40,961 nt of DNA from Candidatus Poribacteria bacterium (GCA_022822785.1 JAJEAL010000011.1:1-40961); one strand, 5' to 3'; counted from the stretch's first letter, positions 17,507-25,836 are shown. Numbers and translations: made by a program. Notes: a model not told the origin generated them from the letters alone.

Positions 17507-18635
17507 TCCCCGCCAATTGTTGGCACGTACTCGGCGAGTTGTCGTAAAGGTTGGTAGCACAACCGTTTCGACGAACTTCGATCTTGATTCGGACCGCATA
17601 GATGCGTTAGTGCAAGATCTCGCATCCGTGAAGCAAAAGGGCAAAGAGGTTATTCTGGTAACTTCTGGTGCAATTGCCGCGGGCACGGGGAGATTGGGAT
17701 TAACGCAGCGCCCGCAAACACTTCCTGGGTTACAGGCGGCAGCAGCAGTTGGACAGACCCGTTTAATGCACGCTTACGAGCATCGTTTCTCACAATATAA
17801 TCAGATTACAGGGACAATGCTGCTGACGCAGGATGACTTCAATTTTCGGGAACGCTACACGCATATGAGCAATACGCTAGGCGCTCTTCTCCGACTTAGT
17901 GTCCTTCCAATAATCAACGAAAATGATACCGTTGCAGTGGAAGAGATTAAGGTCGGTGATAATGATACGTTAGCGGCTTATGTGACAAATCTTGCGGAGG
18001 CAGATCTGTTAATTATATTATCAGATCAAGATGGGTTTTATACCGCAGACCCCCGGGAAGATCCGTCGGCAAAATTGATAAGTGTTGTCTATGATATCAC
18101 TGATGAGCTCAAACGGGCGGCGGGAACTACGGGTAGTGAGAGTGGTACTGGCGGTATGACTACGAAGCTCGGTGCTGCCGACATTGTAACCGGATCGGGC
18201 GAGATGATGGTGCTTGCGAACGGTACCGAGCCGCAGGTTGTCAACCGGATACTCGCCGGTGAAAAGATTGGTACGTTATTCCTCCCACGTGAACGGATGT
18301 CCGGCAGGAAAAGATGGATTGCGTATTCACGCCCTCCAAAGGGTCGCCTGTTCGTGGACGATGGGGCACGTCGTGCGCTGGTCCACCAAGGCAGAAGCCT
18401 ACTACCATCGGGGATCCAACGGATAGAGGGAAGTTTTCGGCGCGGCGACACTGTCTCTTGTCGAGACGAAGACGGGGTTGAACTTGCTAGAGGCCTTGTG
18501 AATTTCAATACCCACGAGTTGAAGCGAATTATGGGCAAACAGACCAGAGAAATCGAAAATATCTTGGGGTATTACGATTATAGCGAAGTGATTCATAGGG
18601 ATAATTTAGTCGTGATGCACAAGGCAGAAACGTAA
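17487..18635 (+). CDS. proB: Glutamate 5-kinase with C-terminal PUA domain
   Basis: First step of proline synthesis, ATP-dependent phosphorylation of glutamate. The amino acid kinase domain shows VVVKVGSTTVST, LVTSGAIAAGTGRLGL, INENDTVAVEEI, GDNDTLAAYVTNLAEAD and GTGGMTTKLGAA. The last ~75 residues are a PUA domain (GRLFVDDGARRALV, then SLLPSGI). The frame extends to 17457 as TTG, but ATG 17487 gives the normal N terminus and overlaps obg by 20 bp, so the two are probably co-transcribed. proA, the usual partner, is not in the window. Confidence 0.95.
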   Translation: MKSTHIDPRQLLARTRRVVVKVGSTTVSTNFDLDSDRIDALVQDLASVKQKGKEVILVTSGAIAAGTGRLGLTQRPQTLPGLQAAAAVGQTRLMHAYEHRFSQYNQITGTMLLTQDDFNFRERYTHMSNTLGALLRLSVLPIINENDTVAVEEIKVGDNDTLAAYVTNLAEADLLIILSDQDGFYTADPREDPSAKLISVVYDITDELKRAAGTTGSESGTGGMTTKLGAADIVTGSGEMMVLANGTEPQVVNRILAGEKIGTLFLPRERMSGRKRWIAYSRPPKGRLFVDDGARRALVHQGRSLLPSGIQRIEGSFRRGDTVSCRDEDGVELARGLVNFNTHELKRIMGKQTREIENILGYYDYSEVIHRDNLVVMHKAET

Positions 18636-18724
18636 AAAGAACGTATTCCCCAATCAGCTTTAAGGCTATAAACTCCCGCTCATTCTATGCGTAGGGCAAA
18701 GTTAGCGTGATGAGAGGGCGGTAT

Positions 18725-18766
18725 TAAAAAAAATGGGCATCAAAGATTATATCTCCGACGCCCATT
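18725..18766 (-). terminator. Rho-independent terminator of the peroxiredoxin gene
   Basis: Read on the minus strand, AATGGGCGTC (18766-18757) pairs with GATGCCCATT (18741-18732) as a 10-bp stem with one G-U pair, followed by a T run (18732-18725). The G-U pair is a mismatch on the plus strand, which supports minus-strand use. The rest of 18636-18805 shows nothing else. Confidence 0.8.
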
Positions 18767-18805
18767 GACAACTCTAGTATTTCAACTTGAAGTTCGGATA
18801 GCAAT

Positions 18806-19273
18806 TTAATTCAATTTATCGAGTTCGCTGAGTACCTGATTCACTGCAAGGGTGTTGTCCGGGGGTGCATCCTCAACATGCTTGAAAACGATATTGCCTT
18901 CCGCATCAATGATAATAACGCCACGGTTCGTAATGCCAACCTCTTCAAGTGCCATCCCAAACTGTTTTGATACCTCAAGGTTCATGTCCGCTAACAACGG
19001 GAACTTAACGCCGCCTAGGTCCTCGCTCCACGCTTTATGTGCAAACGCCGAATCACGGTTTATCGCGACGATTTCAGCGTTCTTCGCTCGAATCTCGTCA
19101 GCCTTTTCATTAAAATCGGGGATTTGTACCGAGCATACCGGCGAAAAGTCAAGCGGATAGAATATCACCACTAGATTCTTCCCTTTGAAATCGCTCAAAG
19201 AGACCTCTGTATCCTCTGAGTCAAGAACGCCTGCGAGTGTAAAATCAGGTGCAGCACTTCCTACATCTGCCAT
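18806..19273 (-). CDS. Peroxiredoxin, 1-Cys AhpE/BCP-like
   Basis: Thiol peroxidase of 155 residues in the AhpC/TSA family. The peroxidatic cysteine is C47 in FYPLDFSPVCSVQIPDF. The Thr of the usual PxxxTxxC motif is Ser (S44), a tolerated variant. No second cysteine is present, so it is a 1-Cys enzyme that needs an external thiol for recycling. The glutaredoxin-like gene 160 bp upstream on the same strand is a possible partner. GGGAGG lies 8 bp before the ATG. Confidence 0.9.
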   Translation of the reverse strand: MADVGSAAPDFTLAGVLDSEDTEVSLSDFKGKNLVVIFYPLDFSPVCSVQIPDFNEKADEIRAKNAEIVAINRDSAFAHKAWSEDLGGVKFPLLADMNLEVSKQFGMALEEVGITNRGVIIIDAEGNIVFKHVEDAPPDNTLAVNQVLSELDKLN

Positions 19274-19434
19274 TAAATATACCTCCCTTGAAATATTTGA
19301 TGCTGTAAACTAATAGCTGATAAGTTATTTTGGCATCGGAAAGTCTATCACAAATTCAGAGCAGTGTCAAGCGAAGAGTAGAAGCAGCTCTTACTTAACC
19401 GCCACATAACAAAAATAACACGGTAGACCTGTTG

Positions 19435-19728
19435 CTAGACTATTTTTTTCGTCCACCCTTTATCTGTAAACCAGCGCCGCCACCGCTCCCACATCAATTT
19501 TCGTTTGAGAGAATTCACATGGATCTGATGCACAAACAACCGTTTTCCGTCTAACTCTAGCACAGGAATCAGCTCTTTATATTTTGTAAACAACCCTAAG
19601 TTCGTCGTTATGTCAATTTCTTCAATTTGAATCGGAAACTGTGCTGCGAGTGATGCGAGCGATTGCTTTGCTTTTTCGCAAAGTGGACAATCGACTTTGG
19701 TGTAAAGTTGGAGTTTGATTGCATCCAT
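19435..19728 (-). CDS. Glutaredoxin-like (DUF836-type) protein
   Basis: The 97-residue thioredoxin fold has a CPLC active site near the N terminus (LYTKVDCPLCEKAKQSL) and the cis-proline segment LIPVLELDGKRLF. This matches small DUF836/glutaredoxin-like disulfide reductases. It carries an unusually basic and Trp-rich tail (KRKLMWERWRRWF). It lies upstream of the peroxiredoxin gene on the same strand, so an electron-donor role is plausible but unproven. Confidence 0.8.
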   Translation of the reverse strand: MDAIKLQLYTKVDCPLCEKAKQSLASLAAQFPIQIEEIDITTNLGLFTKYKELIPVLELDGKRLFVHQIHVNSLKRKLMWERWRRWFTDKGWTKKIV

Positions 19729-19857
19729 TGGAAGCGTCCCTCAAGTTATAGCTGCGTGCCGGATTGATTGAGACATGGTCAGATAGGTAACAATCATGAG
19801 TATGTCTATTTTCGCAGAAGTATGTATTAGCGTCAAACTTTTTTGGCGCATTCTGGC

Positions 19858-19886
19858 TTGACATGCGGACTGCCATGCAGTATAAT
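19858..19886 (+). promoter_or_regulatory. Near-perfect consensus sigma70-type promoter
   Basis: TTGACA (19858-19863), exactly 17 bp, TATAAT (19881-19886). Both hexamers match the consensus fully. Predicted start near 19893 gives a 25-nt leader to the carbamoyltransferase gene, with GAGGAAC as ribosome binding site. Confidence 0.75.
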
Positions 19887-19917
19887 CATGCTTTTCTAAC
19901 CTGTTGAGGAACTCATC

Positions 19918-20832
19918 ATGAATCTTGTTTCACTAAAAGATTGGTCTACGACCGATATTATTGAGGTTGTCGAGGGCAGTATCGCGGTCAAGAACAATCC
20001 AGAAGGATATGCGAATGCTACGAGTCGGCGTAGTCTCGCCATGCTTTTCCAAAAGACTTCAACCCGGACGCGCTGTGCCGGGGAGGTCGGCATGACTCAA
20101 TTGGGGGGGCATTCAGTTTATTTGGATTGGCGTACCACGAATTTCGCACTGGCCGATCTACGCGATGAAATTCGTGTGCTATCAGCCTATTCCGACGCAA
20201 TCCTAGCGCGTTTCCTCAAACACAGCGATGTCGTGCAGGCAGCGGAGAGCGCAACGGTTCCGCTTATTAACGGTTGCTGTGACCGCTACCATCCGACCCA
20301 AGCCCTCGGTGATTTAATGACGATACAGGAAAAATGTGGACGTATCGAGGGGGTTAAGCTCACCTATGTGGGGGTGCACAATAATGTCTGTAATTCGTTG
20401 ATTACTGCTGGGTTAAAAACGGGCATGGAAGTGACTGTTGTTGCACCGGAGATGAATCCTGCCGCTGTTGATGAGGAGCTCTATGAAGCGGCGCGTAAAG
20501 CAGGCACTTATACGGTGTCAGATCAACTCCACCAAGCGATTGTGAACAGCGATATTGTTTATACAGATACCTGGGTTGATATGGAGTTTTTCACGGATCC
20601 AGCGTTTAAGGAGGAGAAGGAACGACGTATTGAGACGCTTTCTCCCTATCAGTTAAACGCGGAATTACTCGTAGGTCAGGATGTTCTAGTTATGCACTGT
20701 CTACCGGCCCATCGTGGCTATGAAATCTCCGGTGAAATTGTTGAGGACCCACGATCGATTATGTTTGACCAGTCGGAGAACCGACTTCACAGTATGAAAG
20801 GGCTGATACTGAAACTACTGGGAGCATTATGA
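19918..20832 (+). CDS. Ornithine carbamoyltransferase-like enzyme with an atypical substrate loop
   Basis: The carbamoyl-phosphate site is intact: FQKTSTRTR (44-52), HPTQ (125-128) and the catalytic HCLPAHRG (260-267). The 304-residue length is typical of OTC. The second-substrate loop, D-x-W-x-S-M-G in ornithine carbamoyltransferases, reads DTWVDMEFF (217-225) here, so the SMG residues that contact ornithine are absent. Either this is a divergent ArgF or the amine acceptor differs. Transcribed from a consensus promoter and joined by an ATGA overlap to the threonine synthase gene. No other arginine genes are in the window. Confidence 0.8.
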   Translation: MNLVSLKDWSTTDIIEVVEGSIAVKNNPEGYANATSRRSLAMLFQKTSTRTRCAGEVGMTQLGGHSVYLDWRTTNFALADLRDEIRVLSAYSDAILARFLKHSDVVQAAESATVPLINGCCDRYHPTQALGDLMTIQEKCGRIEGVKLTYVGVHNNVCNSLITAGLKTGMEVTVVAPEMNPAAVDEELYEAARKAGTYTVSDQLHQAIVNSDIVYTDTWVDMEFFTDPAFKEEKERRIETLSPYQLNAELLVGQDVLVMHCLPAHRGYEISGEIVEDPRSIMFDQSENRLHSMKGLILKLLGAL

Positions 20833-21977
20833 GTTATTTTACTCACCTCGAATGCAGCCGTTGCACCGAAACTTACGATCCCGACGTTCCACAGAACCTG
20901 TGCACCAACTGCGGAAAGCCGTTATTTGCGCGTTATGCGCTGGATAGAATTGCTCAAAGTTGGGATAAATGTTCCCTATCGGATCGTGAGCCATCAATGT
21001 GGCGATATGCTGAACTCCTCCCCGTAATGGATACGCAGCATATTGTTTCCCTCAACGAGTCAATGACGCCGTTGTTGCCAGCACAACGGCTGGCCGCTTT
21101 CTTAGGGCTCGAAGCGTTGTGGGTGAAAGATGAGTCTCGCCTGCCGACCGGTAGCTTTAAGGCACGTGGGTTAGCAATGGCCGTTTCTAAAGCGAAAGAA
21201 CTCGGATTGACTAAGCTCGCAATTCCGTCTGCTGGTAATGCGGCGACTGCGCTCTCCAGTTATGCAGCCCAAGCAGGAATGGAAGCGTACATATTTATGC
21301 CTAAAGATGTTCCCCCTTTTAATCGTACCACCTGTCAGCTCACAGGGGCGAATGTTACCCTTATTGATGGATTAATTACGGATGCAGGAAAAATTGTTGC
21401 GGAGCGCAAGGAGGCCGAGGGGTGGTTTGACGTATCAACACTCAAAGAACCCTACCGTGTTGAAGGCAAAAAAACGATGGGGCTGGAGATTGCGGAACAA
21501 TTCAATTGGGAACTGCCGGATGTCATCATCTACCCAACAGGTGGAGGCACCGGAATTGTTGGGATGTGGAAAGCGTTTCAGGAGCTAGAGACCATCGGCT
21601 GGATTGGTGGGAAGCGTCCGCGCATGGTATCCGTACAGGCAGCGGGTTGTGCACCGATTGTCAGAGCGTGGCAATCGGGGGCAACTGAAGCTGAACCGTG
21701 GGTAAACGCACATACGAGCGCTGCAGGATTGCGGGTGCCACAAGCTGTTGGCGATTTCTTAATTCTAGAGGCTATCTACCAGAGCGGTGGTGCTGCAATT
21801 GCCATCACAGACGATGAAATCCGGGAGGCAATGACCACCCTTGGGGCTCACGAAGGGATTTTGGCTTGCCTAGAGGGTGCGGCAACGGTTGCTGGACTTC
21901 GCAAGTTAGTCGCCGCTGGAGAAATTCAGCCAGAAGATAGGGTGGTATTATTCAATACGGGTGGATACCAGGCGTGA
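20829..21977 (+). CDS. thrC: Threonine synthase (PLP fold-type II)
   Basis: Converts O-phosphohomoserine to threonine; 382 residues. It has an N-terminal zinc ribbon (C9/C12 CSRC and C25/C28 CTNC), the Schiff-base lysine K111 in RLPTGSFKARG, SAGNAATALSSYAAQAG for phosphate and substrate contacts, and the PLP-phosphate loop PTGGGTGIVG. All are usual for bacterial ThrC. Its ATG overlaps the carbamoyltransferase stop (ATGA), implying translational coupling with an enzyme not in the threonine pathway. Together with thrB it suggests a working threonine branch. A related PLP lyase with another substrate cannot be excluded given the partner. Confidence 0.85.
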   Translation: MSYFTHLECSRCTETYDPDVPQNLCTNCGKPLFARYALDRIAQSWDKCSLSDREPSMWRYAELLPVMDTQHIVSLNESMTPLLPAQRLAAFLGLEALWVKDESRLPTGSFKARGLAMAVSKAKELGLTKLAIPSAGNAATALSSYAAQAGMEAYIFMPKDVPPFNRTTCQLTGANVTLIDGLITDAGKIVAERKEAEGWFDVSTLKEPYRVEGKKTMGLEIAEQFNWELPDVIIYPTGGGTGIVGMWKAFQELETIGWIGGKRPRMVSVQAAGCAPIVRAWQSGATEAEPWVNAHTSAAGLRVPQAVGDFLILEAIYQSGGAAIAITDDEIREAMTTLGAHEGILACLEGAATVAGLRKLVAAGEIQPEDRVVLFNTGGYQA

Positions 21978-22023
21978 ATTTTCCTGTTGACTTTTTAAGA
22001 AGCTAAACTTTTGGATAAGTTTA

Positions 22024-22032
22024 TGGTATAAT
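22024..22032 (+). promoter_or_regulatory. Extended -10 promoter upstream of livG
   Basis: TGGTATAAT (22024-22032) is an extended -10 element (TGnTATAAT); no good -35 sits at the normal distance. It would give a leader of about 140 nt before livG. The rest of 21978-22178 holds nothing that I recognise. Confidence 0.4.
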
Positions 22033-22178
22033 CCTACCAAGAGTAAAGAAAACAGGCAACTTAGATTCATTTGTAGCTTGGTTTGCCCACCATCTGAAGA
22101 TGGCGCTGCTGTCAGCAAAGGGCTTTATCTACCTTCATGTGATACCTACCGACTTTCTATTTCAATTCCGTAAAAACT

Positions 22179-22964
22179 ATGAACGCAACAACACCAATCC
22201 TTGACATTGCCAACTTAAGTAAGCGTTTTGGCGGCGTGACTGCGGTGTCAAATGTCGATATATCAGTGCAACAAGGACAGATTGCCAGTCTTATTGGACC
22301 CAACGGTGCGGGCAAAACGACACTTTTTAACTGTGTCACAGGGCTAGAACCTCCAACTGACGGAAGCGTCAAGTTTCAAGATCAAAATATTGTCGGTCTG
22401 CGCCCGGATCAGATTGCGGAGACTGGCATGGCGCGGACCTTTCAAAACATCCGCCTATTCTCTCAGCTAACAGTTTTGGACAATATAAAAATCGGCATGC
22501 ACTGCCGCTCAAAAAGTCGCCTTTGGAACTCAATCAGTCGTAACCAAAAACAGCGTCAAGAAGAATCCCACATCACATCGTATGCGTTTCAGCAACTCAG
22601 CTTCGTTGGACTAGAAGGGGTGAGAGATCAGCTTGCTGGAAATCTGTCTTATGGTGATCAGCGTCGAGTTGAAATTGCCCGGGCATTGGCGATGGGGCCA
22701 ACACTACTTCTTTTAGATGAACCTGCGGCCGGCATGAATCCACAGGAAACACAACGGTTGATAGAACTCATCCATGCAATCCGTGAGCGAGGCATTACAA
22801 TTTTGCTAATTGAACACGACATGAAAATGGTTATGCAGATTTCAGACTGGGTCACTGTAATTGCCCAGGGAGAGAAAATTAGTGCGGGTGAACCTGAAGC
22901 TGTCCAGAACGATGATCGTGTAATCAAAGCTTACCTTGGAGAGTCCTACGATGCTCAAGCTTGA
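22179..22964 (+). CDS. livG: Branched-chain amino acid ABC transporter ATP-binding protein LivG
   Basis: The 261-residue ABC ATPase has Walker A GPNGAGKTT, a LivG-type signature YGDQRRVEIARAL (in place of LSGGQ), Walker B LLLLDEPAAGMNP and the H-loop IEHDM. The insertion after TFQNIRLF and the ending GEKISAGEP are typical of LivG rather than LivF. It powers uptake of branched-chain or related amino acids with LivF and two permeases. Those permeases (livH, livM) and the binding protein are encoded about 9-13 kb downstream. Confidence 0.93.
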   Translation: MNATTPILDIANLSKRFGGVTAVSNVDISVQQGQIASLIGPNGAGKTTLFNCVTGLEPPTDGSVKFQDQNIVGLRPDQIAETGMARTFQNIRLFSQLTVLDNIKIGMHCRSKSRLWNSISRNQKQRQEESHITSYAFQQLSFVGLEGVRDQLAGNLSYGDQRRVEIARALAMGPTLLLLDEPAAGMNPQETQRLIELIHAIRERGITILLIEHDMKMVMQISDWVTVIAQGEKISAGEPEAVQNDDRVIKAYLGESYDAQA

Positions 22965-23655
22965 TGGAATTCATACCTACTATGGTAATATTCGCGCCAT
23001 CAGGGGTGTCTCACTTCATGTTGAAGATGGGGAAATGGTTTGTCTGATTGGAGCGAATGGAGCAGGAAAATCAACGACGTTGATGACAATATCGGGCATC
23101 CATAGCCCGGTGCAAGGCACAATTACCTTCGAAGGAGAAGACTTAACCACTACGTCGGCAGAAAAGCGGGTTGAATTGGGTATTTCGCAAGTGCCCGAGG
23201 GGAGATTAATCTTTCCTGAAATGACAGTGTTAGACAATCTTGAACTTGGTGCCTTCCTGCGCAAGGATACCCCCATCATTAGAGAGGATCTTGATCGGGT
23301 ATTTGATCTTTTTCCCGTTTTGCGTGAACGAAGAACGCAGCAAGGCGGAACGCTAAGTGGCGGCGAACAGCAAATGCTAGCTATCGGTCGTGCACTAATG
23401 TCGCATCCTCGTCTCCTCCTGTTAGATGAACCCTCGCTTGGACTTGCCCCAATTCTGGTGGAACAGATTTTTGATATTATCCAACAGATCAACAAACAAG
23501 GAACCACTATCCTTCTTGTCGAGCAGAATGCTTACCTCGCTCTACAGACTACCCATCGCGGGTATGTTATGGAAACTGGCGAGATAGCTATTGAAGGTAC
23601 ATCGGTTGAACTTCTCAACGATGTACGAGTCCGGCAAGCATATCTGGGAGAGTAG
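22951..23655 (+). CDS. livF: Branched-chain amino acid ABC transporter ATP-binding protein LivF
   Basis: The 234-residue ABC ATPase starts MLKLDGIHTYYG, the usual LivF opening, with Walker A GANGAGKST, signature LSGGEQQMLAIGRAL, Walker B LLLLDEPSLGLAP and VEQN. A TTG at 22936 is in frame, but ATG 22951 with GGAGAG upstream fits the family. It overlaps livG by 14 bp, so the two are translated as a unit and probably form the ATPase heterodimer. Confidence 0.93.
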   Translation: MLKLDGIHTYYGNIRAIRGVSLHVEDGEMVCLIGANGAGKSTTLMTISGIHSPVQGTITFEGEDLTTTSAEKRVELGISQVPEGRLIFPEMTVLDNLELGAFLRKDTPIIREDLDRVFDLFPVLRERRTQQGGTLSGGEQQMLAIGRALMSHPRLLLLDEPSLGLAPILVEQIFDIIQQINKQGTTILLVEQNAYLALQTTHRGYVMETGEIAIEGTSVELLNDVRVRQAYLGE

Positions 23656-23710
23656 AAGTCGGTAGGAATAATCCATTTTAGCAAACGACCCTCCAATTTA
23701 GTTTTTCACG

Positions 23711-24688
23711 TCATTTAACAGGATTTCTATCCGCAAGCCGCGCCCACCCCCGTCCGGGATTATATGCTCCCGCTCCTTGAAACCGCTCTCGTATTCTACG
23801 GAATTCTTCGGGACTCCTCACCTCTTGCTCTGGGTTTTCCGGATTACGCAGGACAAAGTCGGCTTCTGGAGGGTAACATGCCATCGTAACAGGTTCTCGT
23901 TCCGGTGTATAGGATTCAGGATCTTCGTCTGCGTTGTTTGGGGCTTCAGCACTTTGATAGCGCAGGCCTACACTCCAACGCACCAGCTCGCTGTGATTTT
24001 CAAACGAAGCGTGCGGTGTTAGGTTGGTCATGAACAGCACATCCCCTGCCTTCATTTCCATCGGAATTGCCCCTGTGTTTGGAAACTCATCTGTCGGTAC
24101 TTCAAGGTATCCACCATGTCCCCCAGTATAATGTTGAAACACCCCTTCTCGATGCACCTTCGGCATGACATAAAGACAACCGTTATGCTGAGTCGCATCA
24201 ACCAGAGGAATCCAGCAGGTAACAAGCAGGTGTTGATCACAGTGGGGGAGGAAATAGCCGGAATCTTGATGCCACGGTACCTCACCACGTTCCCATTCCG
24301 GCAGCTTTGGACGGATGCGGTATGCCGACGCACCGATAATGGTGGGACCGATAAGACTTTCGACGCAGGACAGTAAGGGAGGATGGGTGAGCATGCCGAA
24401 CATTGATGCACCATTAAAGCCACCACCGCCCGGTCCCATGACAACTCTGGTAATCTCTATTGCAGCATCGAGGTTGGATTTTCTGATATGTCCCAGACGA
24501 TTGCCGAATGGCTCGTTTGCATAAATGTCCTCCAACGCACCCTCCGATTGTAACCGTTTTGCTTCCGAATCGACAATTTCGCTGAGTGCCTGCTGAATCG
24601 GTTTTAGCGCTTCCGCTGAAAAGACAGCAGGTTTTACTACATACCCTTGCTCATTAAATTGTTGCAGCTCGGTGCCAGTGAGTCCCAT
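23711..24688 (-). CDS. Phytanoyl-CoA dioxygenase (PhyH) family Fe(II)/2-oxoglutarate oxygenase
   Basis: The 325-residue product has the PhyH iron triad H140-x-D142 (VPWHQDSGYF) and H226 (LTPHASFEN), with R237 (LVRWSVGLRY) as probable 2-oxoglutarate ligand. I use ATG 24688 because GGAGGAGA lies 7 bp upstream; an in-frame extension to 24739 lacks such a site. Such oxygenases hydroxylate varied small molecules, and the substrate cannot be told. It faces livF convergently. The upstream 24689-24840 region has a weak TTGACT on its strand but no convincing -10. Confidence 0.9.
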   Translation of the reverse strand: MGLTGTELQQFNEQGYVVKPAVFSAEALKPIQQALSEIVDSEAKRLQSEGALEDIYANEPFGNRLGHIRKSNLDAAIEITRVVMGPGGGGFNGASMFGMLTHPPLLSCVESLIGPTIIGASAYRIRPKLPEWERGEVPWHQDSGYFLPHCDQHLLVTCWIPLVDATQHNGCLYVMPKVHREGVFQHYTGGHGGYLEVPTDEFPNTGAIPMEMKAGDVLFMTNLTPHASFENHSELVRWSVGLRYQSAEAPNNADEDPESYTPEREPVTMACYPPEADFVLRNPENPEQEVRSPEEFRRIRERFQGAGAYNPGRGWARLADRNPVK

Positions 24689-24840
24689 CAGTATCTCCTC
24701 CAAAATTGGTTTAGTCCACTTAGTGGTCTTTTGTAACAATTAAAGACAAGTGTACCAAAGTCAAAGCAAAAAAGGCAAGCGGGAAAATATAGGGTTGGAA
24801 AAGACATCGGCTGTCATGGTTATGCGGGACGTTACGGTTT

Positions 24841-25020
24841 CCAGCGGTCAACCATCGGATGCGTGTCGATATTTGTCGCAGCAATTTTCCGAACTTTGAC
24901 ATCAATCGCACCACGGACAAACCGCATGATAGACAGTGGCGCATGACGGAAAATATCGTCTATCACGAGATGAACCACGCTTCCTGTATCGTGCTACCCA
25001 TATACCCACTTGATTCTTAA
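24841..25020 (+). pseudogene. 3' remnant of a CocE/NonD (X-Pro dipeptidyl-peptidase-like) hydrolase gene, copy A
   Basis: The frame encodes a typical C-terminal end of CocE/NonD hydrolases: HRMRVDICRSNFPNFDINR, then WRMTENIVYHEMNHASCIVL and PIYPLDS, stopping at 25018-25020. Nothing upstream encodes the catalytic alpha/beta-hydrolase part, so only about 60 codons remain. Its stop overlaps a minus-strand FIST remnant in the palindrome CTTAAG. A second, diverged remnant of the same end lies at 28275-28430, on the far side of the accessory island. Confidence 0.65.
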
Positions 25021-25055
25021 GTCTCGGAACAGAGGACAAGTGCCCCTGTGTAGGC
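24926..25055 (+). repeat. 130-bp imperfect direct repeat, left copy
   Basis: Aligns without gaps to 28336-28465 with 23 mismatches by my count (about 82% identity). It contains a 23-bp identical block (24971-24993) and a 47-bp block with one mismatch (25009-25055) across the convergent stops. Mismatches elsewhere are often synonymous in the CocE frame. Confidence 0.85.
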
Positions 25056-25058
25056 TGT
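25017..25058 (-). pseudogene. 3' remnant of a FIST-domain gene, copy A
   Basis: On the minus strand this reads AYTGALVLCSET and a stop, identical to the C terminus of the intact FIST protein at 28427-29602. Family resemblance is lost immediately upstream. It shows that the CocE-end/FIST-end junction is present twice. Confidence 0.6.
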
Positions 25059-25116
25059 ACAAGTCCGAGAGAAACCTTCCGTTTCATCAGAATCCCGATT
25101 TATTAGGACGCAACCG

Positions 25117-25162
25117 GGGGATGTCCCCGCCTACGGTGTAGAGGGTAGGCCTCTGTCTACCC
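25117..25162. repeat. Short hairpin-forming repeats in the island's left border
   Basis: GGGGATGTCCCC (25117-25128) and GGGTAG-8 nt-CTACCC (25143-25162) lie in a GC-rich stretch, overlapped by an alternative AGAGG/CCTCT pairing. It resembles REP- or MITE-like debris. I see no second copy in the window. Confidence 0.45.
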
Positions 25163-25171
25163 ACCAAAATG

Positions 25172-25246
25172 GTCAAGAAAACAGAAAACTAAACACCCCT
25201 ATTTCCCATCTGTTTTCTTGACTGTTTTTGCTAAATGTGTTATATT
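25172..25246 (+). promoter_or_regulatory. Promoter with a 13-bp inverted repeat overlapping the -35 box
   Basis: GTCAAGAAAACAG (25172-25184) and its exact reverse complement (25210-25222) flank a 25-nt centre. The right arm contains the -35 TTGACT (25218-25223), followed by 17 bp and TATATT (25241-25246). This looks like an operator that could repress the island operon. The hairpin followed by TGTTTTTG could alternatively be a weak terminator. Confidence 0.6.
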
Positions 25247-25270
25247 TTCGCAGTTGATGGGGAGGCTAAC

Positions 25271-25343
25271 AGGGACAGCACATAGAGCTCACAAGTTGAT
25301 TGACTTTATAAGGGACGTTTTTATAATGATCTTTACTGTCCCT
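25271..25343 (+). promoter_or_regulatory. Second promoter of the island flanked by AGGGAC repeats
   Basis: TTGACT (25300-25305), 16 bp, TATAAT (25322-25327). AGGGACAG (25271-25278) and its reverse complement CTGTCCCT (25336-25343) flank it, and a third AGGGAC lies in the spacer (25311-25316). A short leader of about 100 nt leads to the first island gene. Confidence 0.5.
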
Positions 25344-25438
25344 TACCTATGACCACTATCCGCAGACAATGGCAAACGATTCTGATAAACCTTAAAGGCA
25401 ATTCTTTATGGCCCCTACAGTTTATAGCGAGGTAGTAT

Positions 25439-25825
25439 ATGGGATGTGTCTATATCTTGAAAAATGAAGCAATGCCGGATTTAATAAAAATCGGCTATAC
25501 AGCAAAAGCTGCCGAAGAACGAGCAGATGAACTTTATACAACGGGGGTCCCAATGCCCTTTGAAGTAGCACACCAGTACCCTTGTGAAGATCCACAGAAA
25601 CTTGAACGCGAAATCCATAGGAAACTTACATCTCACCGTATTAACCAGTATCGAGAGTTTTTTAAGTATCCGGCGGATGATGCGTTCCAACTGCTCCAAG
25701 AACTTCACCAAATTAGCAGCTCCGTCTGGTGGCGAAAATGGACATCACATTTTTTAACGCGCTTCAGAAGAAAGATCGATACGAGAGCAGATATAGTTGA
25801 GAGCGAAATGCCAACGCCTCAATAG
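25439..25825 (+). CDS. T5orf172 (GIY-YIG superfamily) nuclease-like protein
   Basis: The 128-residue product begins with the T5orf172 pattern MGCVYILKNE, then DLIKIGYTAKAAEERADEL. It continues with PFEVAHQYPCEDPQKLEREI, HRKL and REFFKYPADDAFQLLQEL. This family belongs to the GIY-YIG fold, found as nucleases or DNA-binding modules in phage and defence genes. GAGG precedes the ATG. First gene of a tight three-gene operon; the next begins 11 bp after its stop. No extra DNA-binding domain; the C-terminal tail is basic. Enzymatic activity is not certain. Confidence 0.75.
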   Translation: MGCVYILKNEAMPDLIKIGYTAKAAEERADELYTTGVPMPFEVAHQYPCEDPQKLEREIHRKLTSHRINQYREFFKYPADDAFQLLQELHQISSSVWWRKWTSHFLTRFRRKIDTRADIVESEMPTPQ

Positions 25826-25836
25826 GAGAAAGCTCA

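Noticed and set aside
19918-21977. Assignment as a ygeW-ygeX (diaminopropionate) pair
   Set aside because: The carbamoyltransferase is of normal OTC length without the YgeW-type size, and the PLP protein has the zinc ribbon and motifs of ThrC.
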